Assembly (NCBI GenBank): GCA_012513425.1
Contig: JAAZCF010000165.1
Location: 1 to 54,894, forward strand
From: Bacteroidales bacterium
Lineage (GTDB): Bacteria; Bacteroidota; Bacteroidia; Bacteroidales; UBA932
Reading direction: 5' to 3'
DNA length: 54,894 nucleotides
Positions 46,690 to 54,894 of this stretch are shown one piece after another (positions within the stretch are counted from its first letter, which is position 1; every line of letters starts with the position of its first letter). Under the pieces are notes generated by a model. It ran no database searches. It was not told where the DNA came from and saw nothing but the letters and a program-made list of their open reading frames with translations. A program made the translations under genes and the position numbers.

Positions 46690-47943
46690 TTATACCTCCT
46701 TTAGTTCCACAATGAAGTTTTCACCGATTTGCAAATCATCTGGATATTGTACAACATCAACCATACCCTTTCTCGGCTCGTCAATTACATTTGTGATGAT
46801 GCGTTCTTTAACTAAATACTGTAGCACTTTATCGTCTGTGCCGTTTTTGAGTAAATCAACTTCTAACTCTAATTCACTTATTCGGCTTTTCAAGCTATTT
46901 AATTCAGCCTGTAAACCCGTTATGTCGCTTACACTGTGGCTATGAGATGTAGGTGGGAATTTAGTAGGCTTATTCTCGATATTTTCCCAAGATACCGAGC
47001 CGCCAACCTCAAGTTGTTCAATTTTCTCATTAAGGACACGTCCCATATTCGCGCTCAATGCGCTTGTAGTAGAAGTAGACGTTAGATTATCTACAACCGT
47101 TATACCGCCACTTGAACTCTGTTCCGCTTTAGCATACGTCTGCTTAATTGCGTCTTGTACGTTTGTAGCGGTAATTTTACCTGAACTGTCAATAAATGCT
47201 GTTTCACTAGCGTTTTGTTTTTCATAACGAGTTTTCGGTAAAATGTTTGTTGTCTCGGTTTGTAAGTCGATAGGGTTTGTTGTAAAGTCTCGTATTTCTC
47301 CACCTTTAAATTCACCGGCGAAAACAAATTCATTACCGTTGTAGATATAAATCGTAGAAGCGCCGTTCTTCGTTTCATCTTCAAGTACAATAACCATGTC
47401 GTTATTTGACACGTTTAGACTACTTAATTCTGCATAGGTGTCTACAGTTGTACTAAAGTTACCTACATTACTTAATGCGTTTATCTGCTGTTGTACGTTT
47501 TCTGTTACGCCCTTCAACGCATTAATCTCATCCGTTGTAACTTCTACTCCCGCAATTGATTTCACCACTAATTTACCGTTTTCAGTAATAATCGTTTCGC
47601 CATCTACAATATCGTCGGGAATTGTATCTTCTAAGTTTTGAATGCGGGTGCTGTGATTGGCCAATTCGGCCTGTAGACCGTTTACATCTGAAATATCGTG
47701 CTCGTGTGCCGACGGTGGAAATGTGGAAGGTTTGCCGATAATCGAACCCCATGTAACAGGGCCGCTACCACCGCCACCTACATATGGTGTACCATCTGGA
47801 TTAACGAGTATGACTTTGTGCGCTTTCTTACCTAAATACACGTCAGGTCTTTCCATACCCTTTATGGTAGTTACATCATCTACAACGACACCTATAAGAG
47901 CTTTGTTATCTAAGACTACATCCGGTCTACTTAGCTTCGTCAT
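46690..47943 (-). CDS. Tail fibre protein
   Basis: 417 residues. Two copies of the fibre motif in which a W-x-x-I-x-x-K-P-x-x-F-P-P turn is followed by H-x-H-x-[IV]-S-D-[IV]: WGSIIGKPSTFPPSAHEHDI and NIENKPTKFPPTSHSHSVSD. A central helical segment (GVTENVQQQINALSNVG) and a C-terminal coiled coil (LQAELNSLKSRISELELEVD) would trimerise. Poly-Gly linker at residues 55-60. The His-rich motifs are known from trimeric tail fibres and bind metal. Confidence 0.88.
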   Translation of the reverse strand: MTKLSRPDVVLDNKALIGVVVDDVTTIKGMERPDVYLGKKAHKVILVNPDGTPYVGGGGSGPVTWGSIIGKPSTFPPSAHEHDISDVNGLQAELANHSTRIQNLEDTIPDDIVDGETIITENGKLVVKSIAGVEVTTDEINALKGVTENVQQQINALSNVGNFSTTVDTYAELSSLNVSNNDMVIVLEDETKNGASTIYIYNGNEFVFAGEFKGGEIRDFTTNPIDLQTETTNILPKTRYEKQNASETAFIDSSGKITATNVQDAIKQTYAKAEQSSSGGITVVDNLTSTSTTSALSANMGRVLNEKIEQLEVGGSVSWENIENKPTKFPPTSHSHSVSDITGLQAELNSLKSRISELELEVDLLKNGTDDKVLQYLVKERIITNVIDEPRKGMVDVVQYPDDLQIGENFIVELKEV

Positions 47944-48211
47944 CTTTATCTCCCTCCCTACTTAATGCTGTCTTTGCTGCATCAAACGCGCCAGATGCCA
48001 TAAGACCGGCGATACCACCACCCCATAGTAACTGTGCCAATGAGGCTTCATGTATCGGTGCCGCGGCGACGCCTATAAGCATACCGAGTAACAAGGCTGT
48101 TAGAGGAACCCAACGTTTCTTAATATTAAAAGCCTTCTTGAGCACCTCAGTTACAGCCAACACAATAACTCCAATGGCAGTTGCAATAGCGTACACACTA
48201 GTTAAGTCCAT
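47927..48211 (-). CDS. Holin-like membrane protein 2
   Basis: About 94 residues from ATG 48211 (MDLTSVYAIATAIGVIVLAV); the frame to 48277 lacks a better ribosome site. Two or three transmembrane segments (AIATAIGVIVLAVTEVLKKA; WVPLTALLLGMLIGVAAAPI; WGGGIAGLMASGAFDAAKTA) and a charged tail (REGDKDDEAK). Overlaps the fibre start. It resembles small two-to-three-pass holins; holin or antiholin cannot be decided. Confidence 0.75.
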   Translation of the reverse strand: MDLTSVYAIATAIGVIVLAVTEVLKKAFNIKKRWVPLTALLLGMLIGVAAAPIHEASLAQLLWGGGIAGLMASGAFDAAKTALSREGDKDDEAK

Positions 48212-48701
48212 CTTTATCACCTCCATGAATTTCATCATATCTTTGTTTTGCTCTTGCTTCCTTGTGAGCAATCTCATCTGACACCCATACCAGAAGCTTA
48301 TTCAGCGCACCGGTGGGCACCCACTGCGCCCAACCTGCCCTGTAGGTATTTGCTATTACTGATTTTAGCAGGTGGCGCGCCAGTGCAGCTATCATGAAGT
48401 ATGATACCAAACCTTGCGTATAGAAGAATAAATCCATAAAGTGGGCAATAGCAGGTAGTAGCAATAGAACTACAGTCCTAAATAGACCATCTATGCCATA
48501 ACTACTGGTATCTATACAATCTTTCTTTGCGGCGCTAATGCCAGTTATCCAATCTAAAACAATAAGTAGAACTACAAGGGTCATTCCAGCTCTAGTTATA
48601 TCGTTGGGGCCATACAGTAAGCCAAACAACGTTAGCAACAGTGCCGCAGCACTGTTTATGGCAGGGCTGTCAGTCAGTATTCTAAACACATCATTTTTCA
48701 T
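48198..48701 (-). CDS. Phage holin, toxin-secretion/lysis family
   Basis: 167 residues with three to four transmembrane helices: INSAAALLLTLFGLLYGPND, AGMTLVVLLIVLDWITGISA, FRTVVLLLLPAIAHFMDLFF and LVSYFMIAALARHLLKSVIA. DWITGI-AA-K at the second helix is the signature of the TcdE/phage-holin-4 family. Its tail is charged (KEARAKQRYDEIHGGDKDG). Ribosome site TAGGAGG. Confidence 0.88.
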   Translation of the reverse strand: MKNDVFRILTDSPAINSAAALLLTLFGLLYGPNDITRAGMTLVVLLIVLDWITGISAAKKDCIDTSSYGIDGLFRTVVLLLLPAIAHFMDLFFYTQGLVSYFMIAALARHLLKSVIANTYRAGWAQWVPTGALNKLLVWVSDEIAHKEARAKQRYDEIHGGDKDGLN

Positions 48702-48805
48702 GGCGCTACCCTCCTATAACTATTATATTACAAACCGCATAGCTGTTATTTATAGCGTGCCGCGGCGCTGTTCTATAAAAGCCTACTTCGAAAAGTGAGA
48801 TAGGT
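48702..48805 (-). promoter_or_regulatory. Intergenic region with possible holin promoter
   Basis: Between the large tail protein stop and the holin start. Minus strand GTAATATAATAG (-10-like at 48722-48727) lies just ahead of the holin ribosome site. TGCCGCGGCGCTG and TATAAAAGC in the same interval are the motifs of the 13-16 kb repeats. Confidence 0.45.
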
Positions 48806-51421
48806 TTAAGCGTGGCCTCCGCCTTCATAATATATATCTTCAATAGCCCCACTTAAGCTTCCATAATCGAATTTCAAGTTTAAACCCCAATTTTGAATTT
48901 TAAAATTGAAGTACAGCCTTTCTGATATTATTTCATCCTCGTTACTGTTAGCTGATTGACCTAATAGATACACGTCTTGTCTTCGTGTAGCTTTAATCGT
49001 ATACGGGAAAGGTATTACGAGGTCTTCTCCACTTACAACATACTGAGTGATGTAGGGACTTCTATAAGAACCAAATGTTACATAAAAAGTAACCATGCCT
49101 CCTATATACTCTTCTAATATTAAATAAGTTAGCCCCGTTAGGACCTCTCCTTCTTTAACACTTATTTTATTCCCACCACCTAGTTCTCTATGGTAAAAAT
49201 CTACCTGGCAGGAATAGACTTTTTCCTCCTCATAATAGTTGATGGAAAGCGGTATAGTTTCAATATTCCGGTAAGTTGTAATTGTTGGTTCAGGTTCTTT
49301 TTCCACAAACCTCACACCGAAATATTGGTGTTTGGTGTTGTCTGGATTTGATACGACAACGATAAGAGCAGTTTGGCCACGATCATAGTAGTCACGAACA
49401 GGTAGCTTCATATCTCCATGGGTAGGATAATTGTAATCATACTCTTCGACGTAAACATTAGCATATACTTCTATAAATTTCAGTGTATAATCAGCATACT
49501 CTTCTTTTAACCTTAATATAAAGCCTTCATGTTGATAAAAATCTTCATACTCAATTACTGCCGTTGGTTCATAATATACGGATCGCAATTGAACACCAGA
49601 CAATTCTAAACAGTCAATGTCGCCGATGCGGAATTCGGAGAGCCAGTAATATTCCTTACCGACCATTTTAACAGTAATCCCGAACGCGGTCACAAATGAT
49701 TCCTCTGTTAATGGTCCATTAGACAATATGAAACCTACAGTTGTGACTTCACCCATTGGTAACTCGAGGTCCTTGCCCCAGTTAGGTGTCCATGCTTCTG
49801 TAGTCATCCTGCCATCTGCTGTGACTACAAACGCCGTAACCTGAAGCTTCTTACCAGCCTCATTAAATACGAGCGTTACACCACGTAGTACTTCTTCAGT
49901 CATTATCTCAACGGGCGCACTAATCACATGAGAATTATCTCTAATGTACTCAAGCGCCTCTGCATTAATTGACAGGTCACTCAGTATCAAGCAGTCTACA
50001 TTGCCTATCATGAATGTTTCTACAAAATCAGTGTAGGTACCTTCCATAGGTTCTACAAAGACCAACTCGAACACCTGGTGGTTATGGAACTTAGGATTGA
50101 ATGTTTCCAGAGGTGAATCGGTAACCATTATACTAATCTTCTCGCCGGCCTCTAGTGGAAATTTACGATTTTTCAATTCCTCATCGTCTATCGCATACAC
50201 TGTGCCTGCAATAGTAACATGGCAGTGTTCAGGTGGCACGTCCTCACGCGGCACTACCTCTAGTCCTGTAAATTGTTGTAAGTGGTCGAATGGGATAATC
50301 ACCGGTGTAGGTTCGCCACCATCTAAAACATCCTGGACCATTTCCTTCGTGAACTGAGTTATGTAGTCCACGTCACCTATTTTAATGGATGCTAGTTTTA
50401 GGAAAGAGGTCTCATCAATTATGACATCTTCTTCATGAGGCAACCACGCAGATGGTTCAGCGTCATATTCCATACCGCTAGGTAGATTTAGCTCTTCTAC
50501 CTTTATACCATCTATGTAGACCTCACCCTGCATCGTACCATCGCCCATGAAGCGTATTCCTATGGAGCTAGCATCCTTCAATATCTTATAAGGTAATACT
50601 TTAAACTTTCGGCGCCATTCATCTGTAAGACCTCCAGCGGTCCCGGATGCAAGTATACTCCTATCATCGCCAAATATTTCATACCTACCACCCTCGCCAC
50701 TAGCATACCAGCTGATAAGCATCCCATTTGAGCCTACTCCAATACGCCCAGTATACTGCATGAAGGTGTTAGCTGTTATACACAGACTATGCTCATCAGG
50801 AAAATTCCCATAGTTCAATGCGTATGCTTTTTCAGCTATAGTCATGTTACCTTCCCAATACGCCGGCACGCCATTTTCAAATATCTCGAAAGAGGAATTC
50901 CGTACGAGGTTGGCAGGTAGTTCATCTGATACAGCTCTCTTGACAAATAGATACTCCATACGTAGGTCCAATCTATCTACACGTATCTGTCCGGTACCAA
51001 CTAGACGGACGATGACGCGTGTAGGAACTACCTCGTCACCATAGTCCACATCAAACGCTTCATCCATGTATTGACACAGTGAACCCTTACCGGTTACAAA
51101 GAACATCTTCGTGTTACTAGTCCCATCACTGTTCTCAACTGTTACACTAACGGAGCCTAACGTCTTATTTAAATCACTATCAGTGATAGCACATATCCTA
51201 CCAAAGAACTCAATAGTTAATATCCTATGACTGATAGATTCACCTCCACCAACACTCTCCAAATCAACTACCTGGGTAGCAGTATCCCCATCATTAAGAA
51301 GTATACCCATCTCACTGGAGGTAGGCGAACCCTCTATAATCCAATTTGCAGTGTCCTCGAGGTTGGGACTCTTCAATAAGTTACCTGAATACCTGATTGT
51401 AGTCTCTTCAGTTACATTCAT
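48806..51421 (-). CDS. Large tail tip protein with carbohydrate-binding-like domains
   Basis: 871 residues, beta-rich. The N-terminal third has a lectin-like jelly-roll pattern: NLLKSPNLEDTANWIIEGSP and ELPANLVRNSSFEIFENGVP, then AYWEGNM, the start of CBM-type modules. Later segments repeat a strand pattern with IGDVDYITQF, IGNVDCLILSDLSINAEALE and IGDIDCLELSGVQLRS, so at least three units of an I-G-[DN]-[VI]-D-[YC]-[IL] module occur. Likely long tail tip or fibre-base protein that binds cell-wall sugars. ATG start follows GGTGATGTG. Confidence 0.8.
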   Translation of the reverse strand: MNVTEETTIRYSGNLLKSPNLEDTANWIIEGSPTSSEMGILLNDGDTATQVVDLESVGGGESISHRILTIEFFGRICAITDSDLNKTLGSVSVTVENSDGTSNTKMFFVTGKGSLCQYMDEAFDVDYGDEVVPTRVIVRLVGTGQIRVDRLDLRMEYLFVKRAVSDELPANLVRNSSFEIFENGVPAYWEGNMTIAEKAYALNYGNFPDEHSLCITANTFMQYTGRIGVGSNGMLISWYASGEGGRYEIFGDDRSILASGTAGGLTDEWRRKFKVLPYKILKDASSIGIRFMGDGTMQGEVYIDGIKVEELNLPSGMEYDAEPSAWLPHEEDVIIDETSFLKLASIKIGDVDYITQFTKEMVQDVLDGGEPTPVIIPFDHLQQFTGLEVVPREDVPPEHCHVTIAGTVYAIDDEELKNRKFPLEAGEKISIMVTDSPLETFNPKFHNHQVFELVFVEPMEGTYTDFVETFMIGNVDCLILSDLSINAEALEYIRDNSHVISAPVEIMTEEVLRGVTLVFNEAGKKLQVTAFVVTADGRMTTEAWTPNWGKDLELPMGEVTTVGFILSNGPLTEESFVTAFGITVKMVGKEYYWLSEFRIGDIDCLELSGVQLRSVYYEPTAVIEYEDFYQHEGFILRLKEEYADYTLKFIEVYANVYVEEYDYNYPTHGDMKLPVRDYYDRGQTALIVVVSNPDNTKHQYFGVRFVEKEPEPTITTYRNIETIPLSINYYEEEKVYSCQVDFYHRELGGGNKISVKEGEVLTGLTYLILEEYIGGMVTFYVTFGSYRSPYITQYVVSGEDLVIPFPYTIKATRRQDVYLLGQSANSNEDEIISERLYFNFKIQNWGLNLKFDYGSLSGAIEDIYYEGGGHA

Positions 51422-51426
51422 TCACA

Positions 51427-52788
51427 TCACCCACCAGTTTGTGTACGACAGTCCATGTCAATACTAAGAGCACCGTCGTAGGAAATTTTATTACGTAGCA
51501 CAACTACACGTTTATTGACTATACCCTGTGATGCGGCGTTGATGTAGATAGCATCCATAACCTCAATAGCAAGGTTACCTCTACCTACAATATTAAAATC
51601 TGCATAGGGGTCAGAAACTAATTCTAATATACTATTGGCATGTTTTATAGCATCCTCAGCTGATTGTATGAATTTGTTATCCACCTCAAATAGCTTATTT
51701 CCCCAGCTGTCACGCGCCTGTTCATTGTATACTGTTTCGCTTAACTTATTCAATTGGTACCCAGAGCCTACTATGTCAAATGTAATCCTGCGCTCGCTGT
51801 CAGTTGTGTTCTTAAGTATTACATCACATGACCTGGCAGTTATGTTCTCTATACGAACATCTACACCACTCATGCCTTCACCATTAATCATGTGTATATT
51901 GTCAACAGGCTCTTTGTTAAACTCTATATTAGAAAGTGTTATCGTGTCGTGTGCATCTATAACAACATCAGATATAGTAGCAAGTACCACATTATTTACC
52001 CATTGTGGCTTATAATACGCAACACTAACACCCGTGTATAAGTCCTTTATTCGTTGTGGATTGGCTAGGTCATTGATTAAATCATAATCCCCGAATGTAT
52101 CTACAGGTTCAGAAGTTACATTATTCGACTTAACAACTATCTGGTCTAATCTGTTAACGTACACAGAACAGTTGCCCGCGGTAGCGAGCTCACTGACAAC
52201 ATCAATAAAGTCGCCTTTAGGAATCCATCCAACTCTAACCAGCCCATCCAATGATTCATCTACAATATACTGTGATTCAGTTAAACCGACAGCCTCGAAT
52301 AATCTCTTAAATATTTCTGCTATAGTAACATCGTACATAGTAGGGATGCTAGGTATAGGTTTAGAAGACAATTGTAGTATCTTATCATTACCTATCACTG
52401 TAGCTTCTATAGAACCATATGGAGCTACCCAGTCACCTGTTCTAAACGTACCCATAGGCACATACTCAACACCGTCAGATGTAACTACACCTAAGAACAC
52501 CTCAAATATTACGTTAGGCAATATCTTGCCATATAAAGGGCTCTGGTCATTCGTAGGTGTAAACTTATTATTGTCATTACGTAATACGAGCGTACATTCA
52601 TTAGATGTAACACGTCCTATGGGTGCTTTAGAGTCAGTCTGCGTCTCCTCCAGGATATCGATACTAACTATATCGTCATCTGTTAATTCCAAAGGGTCAA
52701 GACCAGGGAAGTGCATAACTACCCTGGCCCGTGTCTCTCGTACATCAGCATGCATTGCTTCCATAAATTGACTTGACACGGTTAACAT
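51427..52788 (-). CDS. Tail hub / baseplate protein
   Basis: About 453 residues from ATG 52788 (MLTVSSQFMEAMHADVRETR); the frame to 52860 starts inside the neighbour without a ribosome site. It has DDIVSIDILEETQTDSKAPI, GRVTSNECTLVLRNDNNKFT and PTNDQSPLYGKILPNVIFEV, then RLFEAVGLTESQYIVDESLD, the pattern of the tail-hub (gp27/Dit-distal) proteins of Gram-positive phages. It would form the ring at the tail tip behind the tape measure. Confidence 0.82.
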   Translation of the reverse strand: MLTVSSQFMEAMHADVRETRARVVMHFPGLDPLELTDDDIVSIDILEETQTDSKAPIGRVTSNECTLVLRNDNNKFTPTNDQSPLYGKILPNVIFEVFLGVVTSDGVEYVPMGTFRTGDWVAPYGSIEATVIGNDKILQLSSKPIPSIPTMYDVTIAEIFKRLFEAVGLTESQYIVDESLDGLVRVGWIPKGDFIDVVSELATAGNCSVYVNRLDQIVVKSNNVTSEPVDTFGDYDLINDLANPQRIKDLYTGVSVAYYKPQWVNNVVLATISDVVIDAHDTITLSNIEFNKEPVDNIHMINGEGMSGVDVRIENITARSCDVILKNTTDSERRITFDIVGSGYQLNKLSETVYNEQARDSWGNKLFEVDNKFIQSAEDAIKHANSILELVSDPYADFNIVGRGNLAIEVMDAIYINAASQGIVNKRVVVLRNKISYDGALSIDMDCRTQTGG

Positions 52789-52804
52789 AATGCAACACCC
52801 CTGC

Positions 52805-53161
52805 CTATTGTTCAATGAAGTTGAATGATACGTCAGTCCAGTACCATCCGTTATTACCACCGCCGCGGTGCAGCTTTCTACTAATCTCTCCTACATAGGC
52901 TATAAAACTACGCTCAATTCCATTCTCAGTATAGGACACATTAAAGAACATGTTATTACCATCAATAAGGCTCAATATTTGCTCAAGGTCTTTGCCACTA
53001 AGGACGTCATAGTCTAGGAATAGTTTTCTCTTTTTAGCTACAAGTTCCATGGTCATCTTACCATTGGCAAGACGACCAGACTTAGTTAGATTGTAGTGAG
53101 ACAGGGACGGGTTTTTAGGTTGCTTTATTTTGACACCGTTAACGCGTATATTCATTCCCAT
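52805..53161 (-). CDS. Small distal tail protein (DUF6711-like)
   Basis: 118 residues: GVKIKQPKNPSLSHYNLTKS, GRLANGKMTMELVAKKRKLF, LDYDVLSGKDLEQILSLID and GNNMFFNVSYTENGIERSF, ending GWYWTDVSFNFIEQ. This is a widespread short protein directly after the tape measure in Bacillota siphoviruses. It probably joins the tape measure end to the hub. Its ATG overlaps the tape-measure stop. Confidence 0.8.
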   Translation of the reverse strand: MGMNIRVNGVKIKQPKNPSLSHYNLTKSGRLANGKMTMELVAKKRKLFLDYDVLSGKDLEQILSLIDGNNMFFNVSYTENGIERSFIAYVGEISRKLHRGGGNNGWYWTDVSFNFIEQ

Positions 53162-54894
53162 TATCTAACACCCCTAGCGCTCTCATTCAATCTTATTACA
53201 TTCATTCTACGCTCAAGTTCACGCAGGCTTCGGTCATCAGCAATTAATGTTCCCACGTAAAGGATTTGTTGACCGCCGCCCCACTGTTGCGTACCAGGTT
53301 GAGGAGCTATCGATTCCTGCAAGTGCCGCGCCACTGCCTCGGCGAACGGCTGCATTGCTCCTGGATTTTCCAATGGGATAATTGCTTCTCGTCTGCCGCG
53401 TTCACCTACACGAACAATGGATTCTTCGTCTATAATACCGCCTTTTGCGAATCCAGCAATTTTACCAACCTCTATTACCTGTGTTGTGATACCACTACCA
53501 CTAGAAATAAAGGAAGGTATCTTAATGTTACCTAGAACTTCTCCAACCTTAGAAGGAATAGATTTAATGGCTTCCCAAATAGCTCCAGGTAACTTACCGA
53601 ATTCCTTGGCAATAGCTGAAACTACTGTAGGAATCTTGCTAGGTAACTCCCCAATTAAATCAGCAAAGGTTTTAGGAAGGTCTTTAATAGCATCCCAAAG
53701 CTTTCCTGGAATCTTACCTACCTCGGAACCGAAGTTGGTTACGAAGTCAACTACTGCTTTAATACCTCGGCTAACCCAGTCACCTATGATTTGTAGGGCT
53801 GTCTGAGTAGCTGTTGTGAAGGCTTTAATTAGTTCCGAAGACCATGTTAAAAAGCTAGCAACAGTCTCAGAGACCCAACCAGTAATAGATTTAGTAGTTC
53901 CACTTACCCAGCCAGCAATAGATGTGGCAGTACTAGAAATCCAATCTGCTACAACTTGAGCTGTATCTTTAGCCCAGCTAGATATTGCTGAGGCTACGTC
54001 GGATACCCAGGCTGTGAAGGAATTCCATGTATCAGAGACCCACGATGCAATCGCTTCTGAAGTATCTACAACCCATTGGCTTATCGTATCTATAGTGTCA
54101 GTAGCCCATTCTGCTAATGTGTTTCCTATGTCCGTAGCCCAGGTTACTACTGCATCCCAAACTCCCGACAGCCATGCCTTAATTTCGTCCCAGAATGGTG
54201 CCAGAAGTAATATAATCCCAGAGATAGCAGCAGCTATTGCAGCTCCTACAAGTGTTACAGCTCCGGCAGCCGCCTCGAATGGTAAGGCTACTACAGATAA
54301 CGCTCCGACAGCAACAGCAGCAAGTACTCCAATGATACCCATTAGAACCATCTGCCAGTGCTCACTTAGCCAAGCTCCGAAAGCAGAGAAGCCATTTTTG
54401 ACTCCAGTCCAAACAGTATCTATAACTGTACTCCAGCCTGTAATGAACCACTCGCCGAAGCTAGACATAGCGTCTCCTAATGCTTGGATAGCCGTACTCC
54501 ATCCAGTAACGAGCCACTCGCCAAGACTAGAGAGACTTTCACTAATAGTTGTACTTACAACAGCCCAGCCGACATCCCATATAAGCTCCAACGATTCTAC
54601 CATGTAAGCCAATTCTGCCAGCGCATCAGTTGCCCAGGCTCTTATTGGCGCAAGTACAGGTTCAAAAGCAGGTGAAGGAAGATCAATCATTGGCCATTCC
54701 CATTCTGGCCACTCCCATTCAGGCAGTGTAGGCCACTCCCACTCTGGTAACGGAATCGGGTCCCATGCAGGTATTGGAATAGGTTGCCATTCCCATTCAG
54801 GTAAAGGAATAGGTTGCCATTCCCATTCAGGTAAAGGAATAGGTTGCCATTCCCATTCAGGTAAAGGAATAGGTTGCCATTCCCATTCAGGTAA
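53161..54894 (-). CDS. Tape measure protein, C-terminal part (continues into 1-2041 through the end overlap)
   Basis: The frame is open from the window end to a stop at 53161. The first internal Met (MIDLPSPAFEPVLAPIRAWA at 54690) is not the start; codons upstream read LPEWEWQPIP and PEWEWP repeats in phase with the left end of the window. A hydrophobic stretch (VLMGIIGVLAAVAVGALSVV) may cross a membrane. A Trp-marked repeat of about 14 residues follows (WATDIGNTLAEWATDTIDT; WVSDTWNSFTAWVSDVASA; WVSGTTKSITGWVSETVAS). The end FAKGGIIDEESIVRVGERGR, REAIIPLE is the usual tape-measure C terminus. Confidence 0.95.
   Translation of the reverse strand, partial: LPEWEWQPIPLPEWEWQPIPLPEWEWQPIPLPEWEWQPIPIPAWDPIPLPEWEWPTLPEWEWPEWEWPMIDLPSPAFEPVLAPIRAWATDALAELAYMVESLELIWDVGWAVVSTTISESLSSLGEWLVTGWSTAIQALGDAMSSFGEWFITGWSTVIDTVWTGVKNGFSAFGAWLSEHWQMVLMGIIGVLAAVAVGALSVVALPFEAAAGAVTLVGAAIAAAISGIILLLAPFWDEIKAWLSGVWDAVVTWATDIGNTLAEWATDTIDTISQWVVDTSEAIASWVSDTWNSFTAWVSDVASAISSWAKDTAQVVADWISSTATSIAGWVSGTTKSITGWVSETVASFLTWSSELIKAFTTATQTALQIIGDWVSRGIKAVVDFVTNFGSEVGKIPGKLWDAIKDLPKTFADLIGELPSKIPTVVSAIAKEFGKLPGAIWEAIKSIPSKVGEVLGNIKIPSFISSGSGITTQVIEVGKIAGFAKGGIIDEESIVRVGERGRREAIIPLENPGAMQPFAEAVARHLQESIAPQPGTQQWGGGQQILYVGTLIADDRSLRELERRMNVIRLNESARGVR
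54726..54804. repeat. Right copy of the 79-bp terminal repeat
   Basis: Identical to bases 1-79 of the window (see there). It lies inside the tape measure gene and ends with a 30-bp tandem unit. Confidence 0.9.
54775..54894 (-). repeat. 30-bp tandem repeat, four units, coding LPEWEWQPIP
   Basis: Four copies of a 30-bp unit (AATAGGTTGCCATTCCCATT core) end exactly at the window end. Units 54805-54834, 54835-54864 and 54865-54894 are identical; the first differs by one base. Each encodes the decapeptide LPEWEWQPIP on the minus strand. The copy number in the real genome is uncertain because the assembly breaks here. Confidence 0.9.

Noticed and set aside
54014..54607. A plus-strand frame of 197 codons
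   Set aside because: Antisense of the Trp-repeat part of the tape measure; low-complexity Ser/Thr/Ala sequence from the repeat, no start site.

Overview
The window is an essentially complete genome of a tailed double-stranded DNA phage, about 54.8 kb, roughly 40% GC, infecting a low-GC, probably spore-forming Bacillota host with an S-layer type wall. The host inference rests on strong AGGAGG-type ribosome sites, an endolysin with an S-layer homology (SLH) domain, a 3D-domain wall protein, and a homologue of the sporulation protease-like protein YyaC. The first 79 bases repeat at 54726-54804, and one tape-measure reading frame runs through both ends in phase, so the sequence is a circle (or circularly permuted genome) opened inside the tape-measure gene at a 30-bp tandem repeat. 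I see no integrase or immunity repressor, so nothing shows lysogeny.

Layout. Nearly all genes are on the minus strand. Reading down from 11.8 kb come the packaging and head genes (small terminase, HNH nuclease, large terminase, portal, XkdF-type protease, scaffold, decoration protein, major capsid protein), connectors, major tail protein, tail chaperones joined by a -1 frameshift, and the tape measure, which crosses the window ends (2041 to 1, then 54894 to 53161). Tail tip and fibre genes follow (53.2-45.5 kb) with three holin-like membrane proteins mixed in, ending at a terminator near 45.2 kb. From 44.9 down to 18.1 kb lies the second minus-strand block: wall and lysis proteins (3D domain, SLH amidase), SNF2-type helicase, VRR-NUC nuclease, sigma-like factor, ATP-dependent ligase, RNase H, YqaJ exonuclease, a primase fused to an MCM-like helicase, family A DNA polymerase, thymidylate synthase with a remnant of dihydrofolate reductase, dCMP deaminase, dUTPases, and many small zinc-ribbon proteins.

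The only plus-strand genes lie at 12.6-18.06 kb, inside the largest gene-poor stretch. That stretch (11.8-17.1 kb) is packed with non-coding structure: operator-like repeats, iterons, dispersed GC-rich repeats of about 120 bp, and a 650-bp nested inverted repeat around an AT-rich centre that is my best candidate for a replication origin.

Regulation. Three intergenic regions (11.9, 27.9 and 45.1 kb) carry the same composite element of about 115 bp: a palindromic site plus three 17-bp sites in alternating orientation, with an identical 29-bp spacing around a central AT-rich -10-like box. Two further promoter families recur with fixed geometry. Together with a phage sigma-like factor, an AbrB-like protein and a winged-helix protein, these suggest a genome-wide transcription programme of the phage's own. 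Functions are inferred from sequence motifs read by eye; no database search was run.
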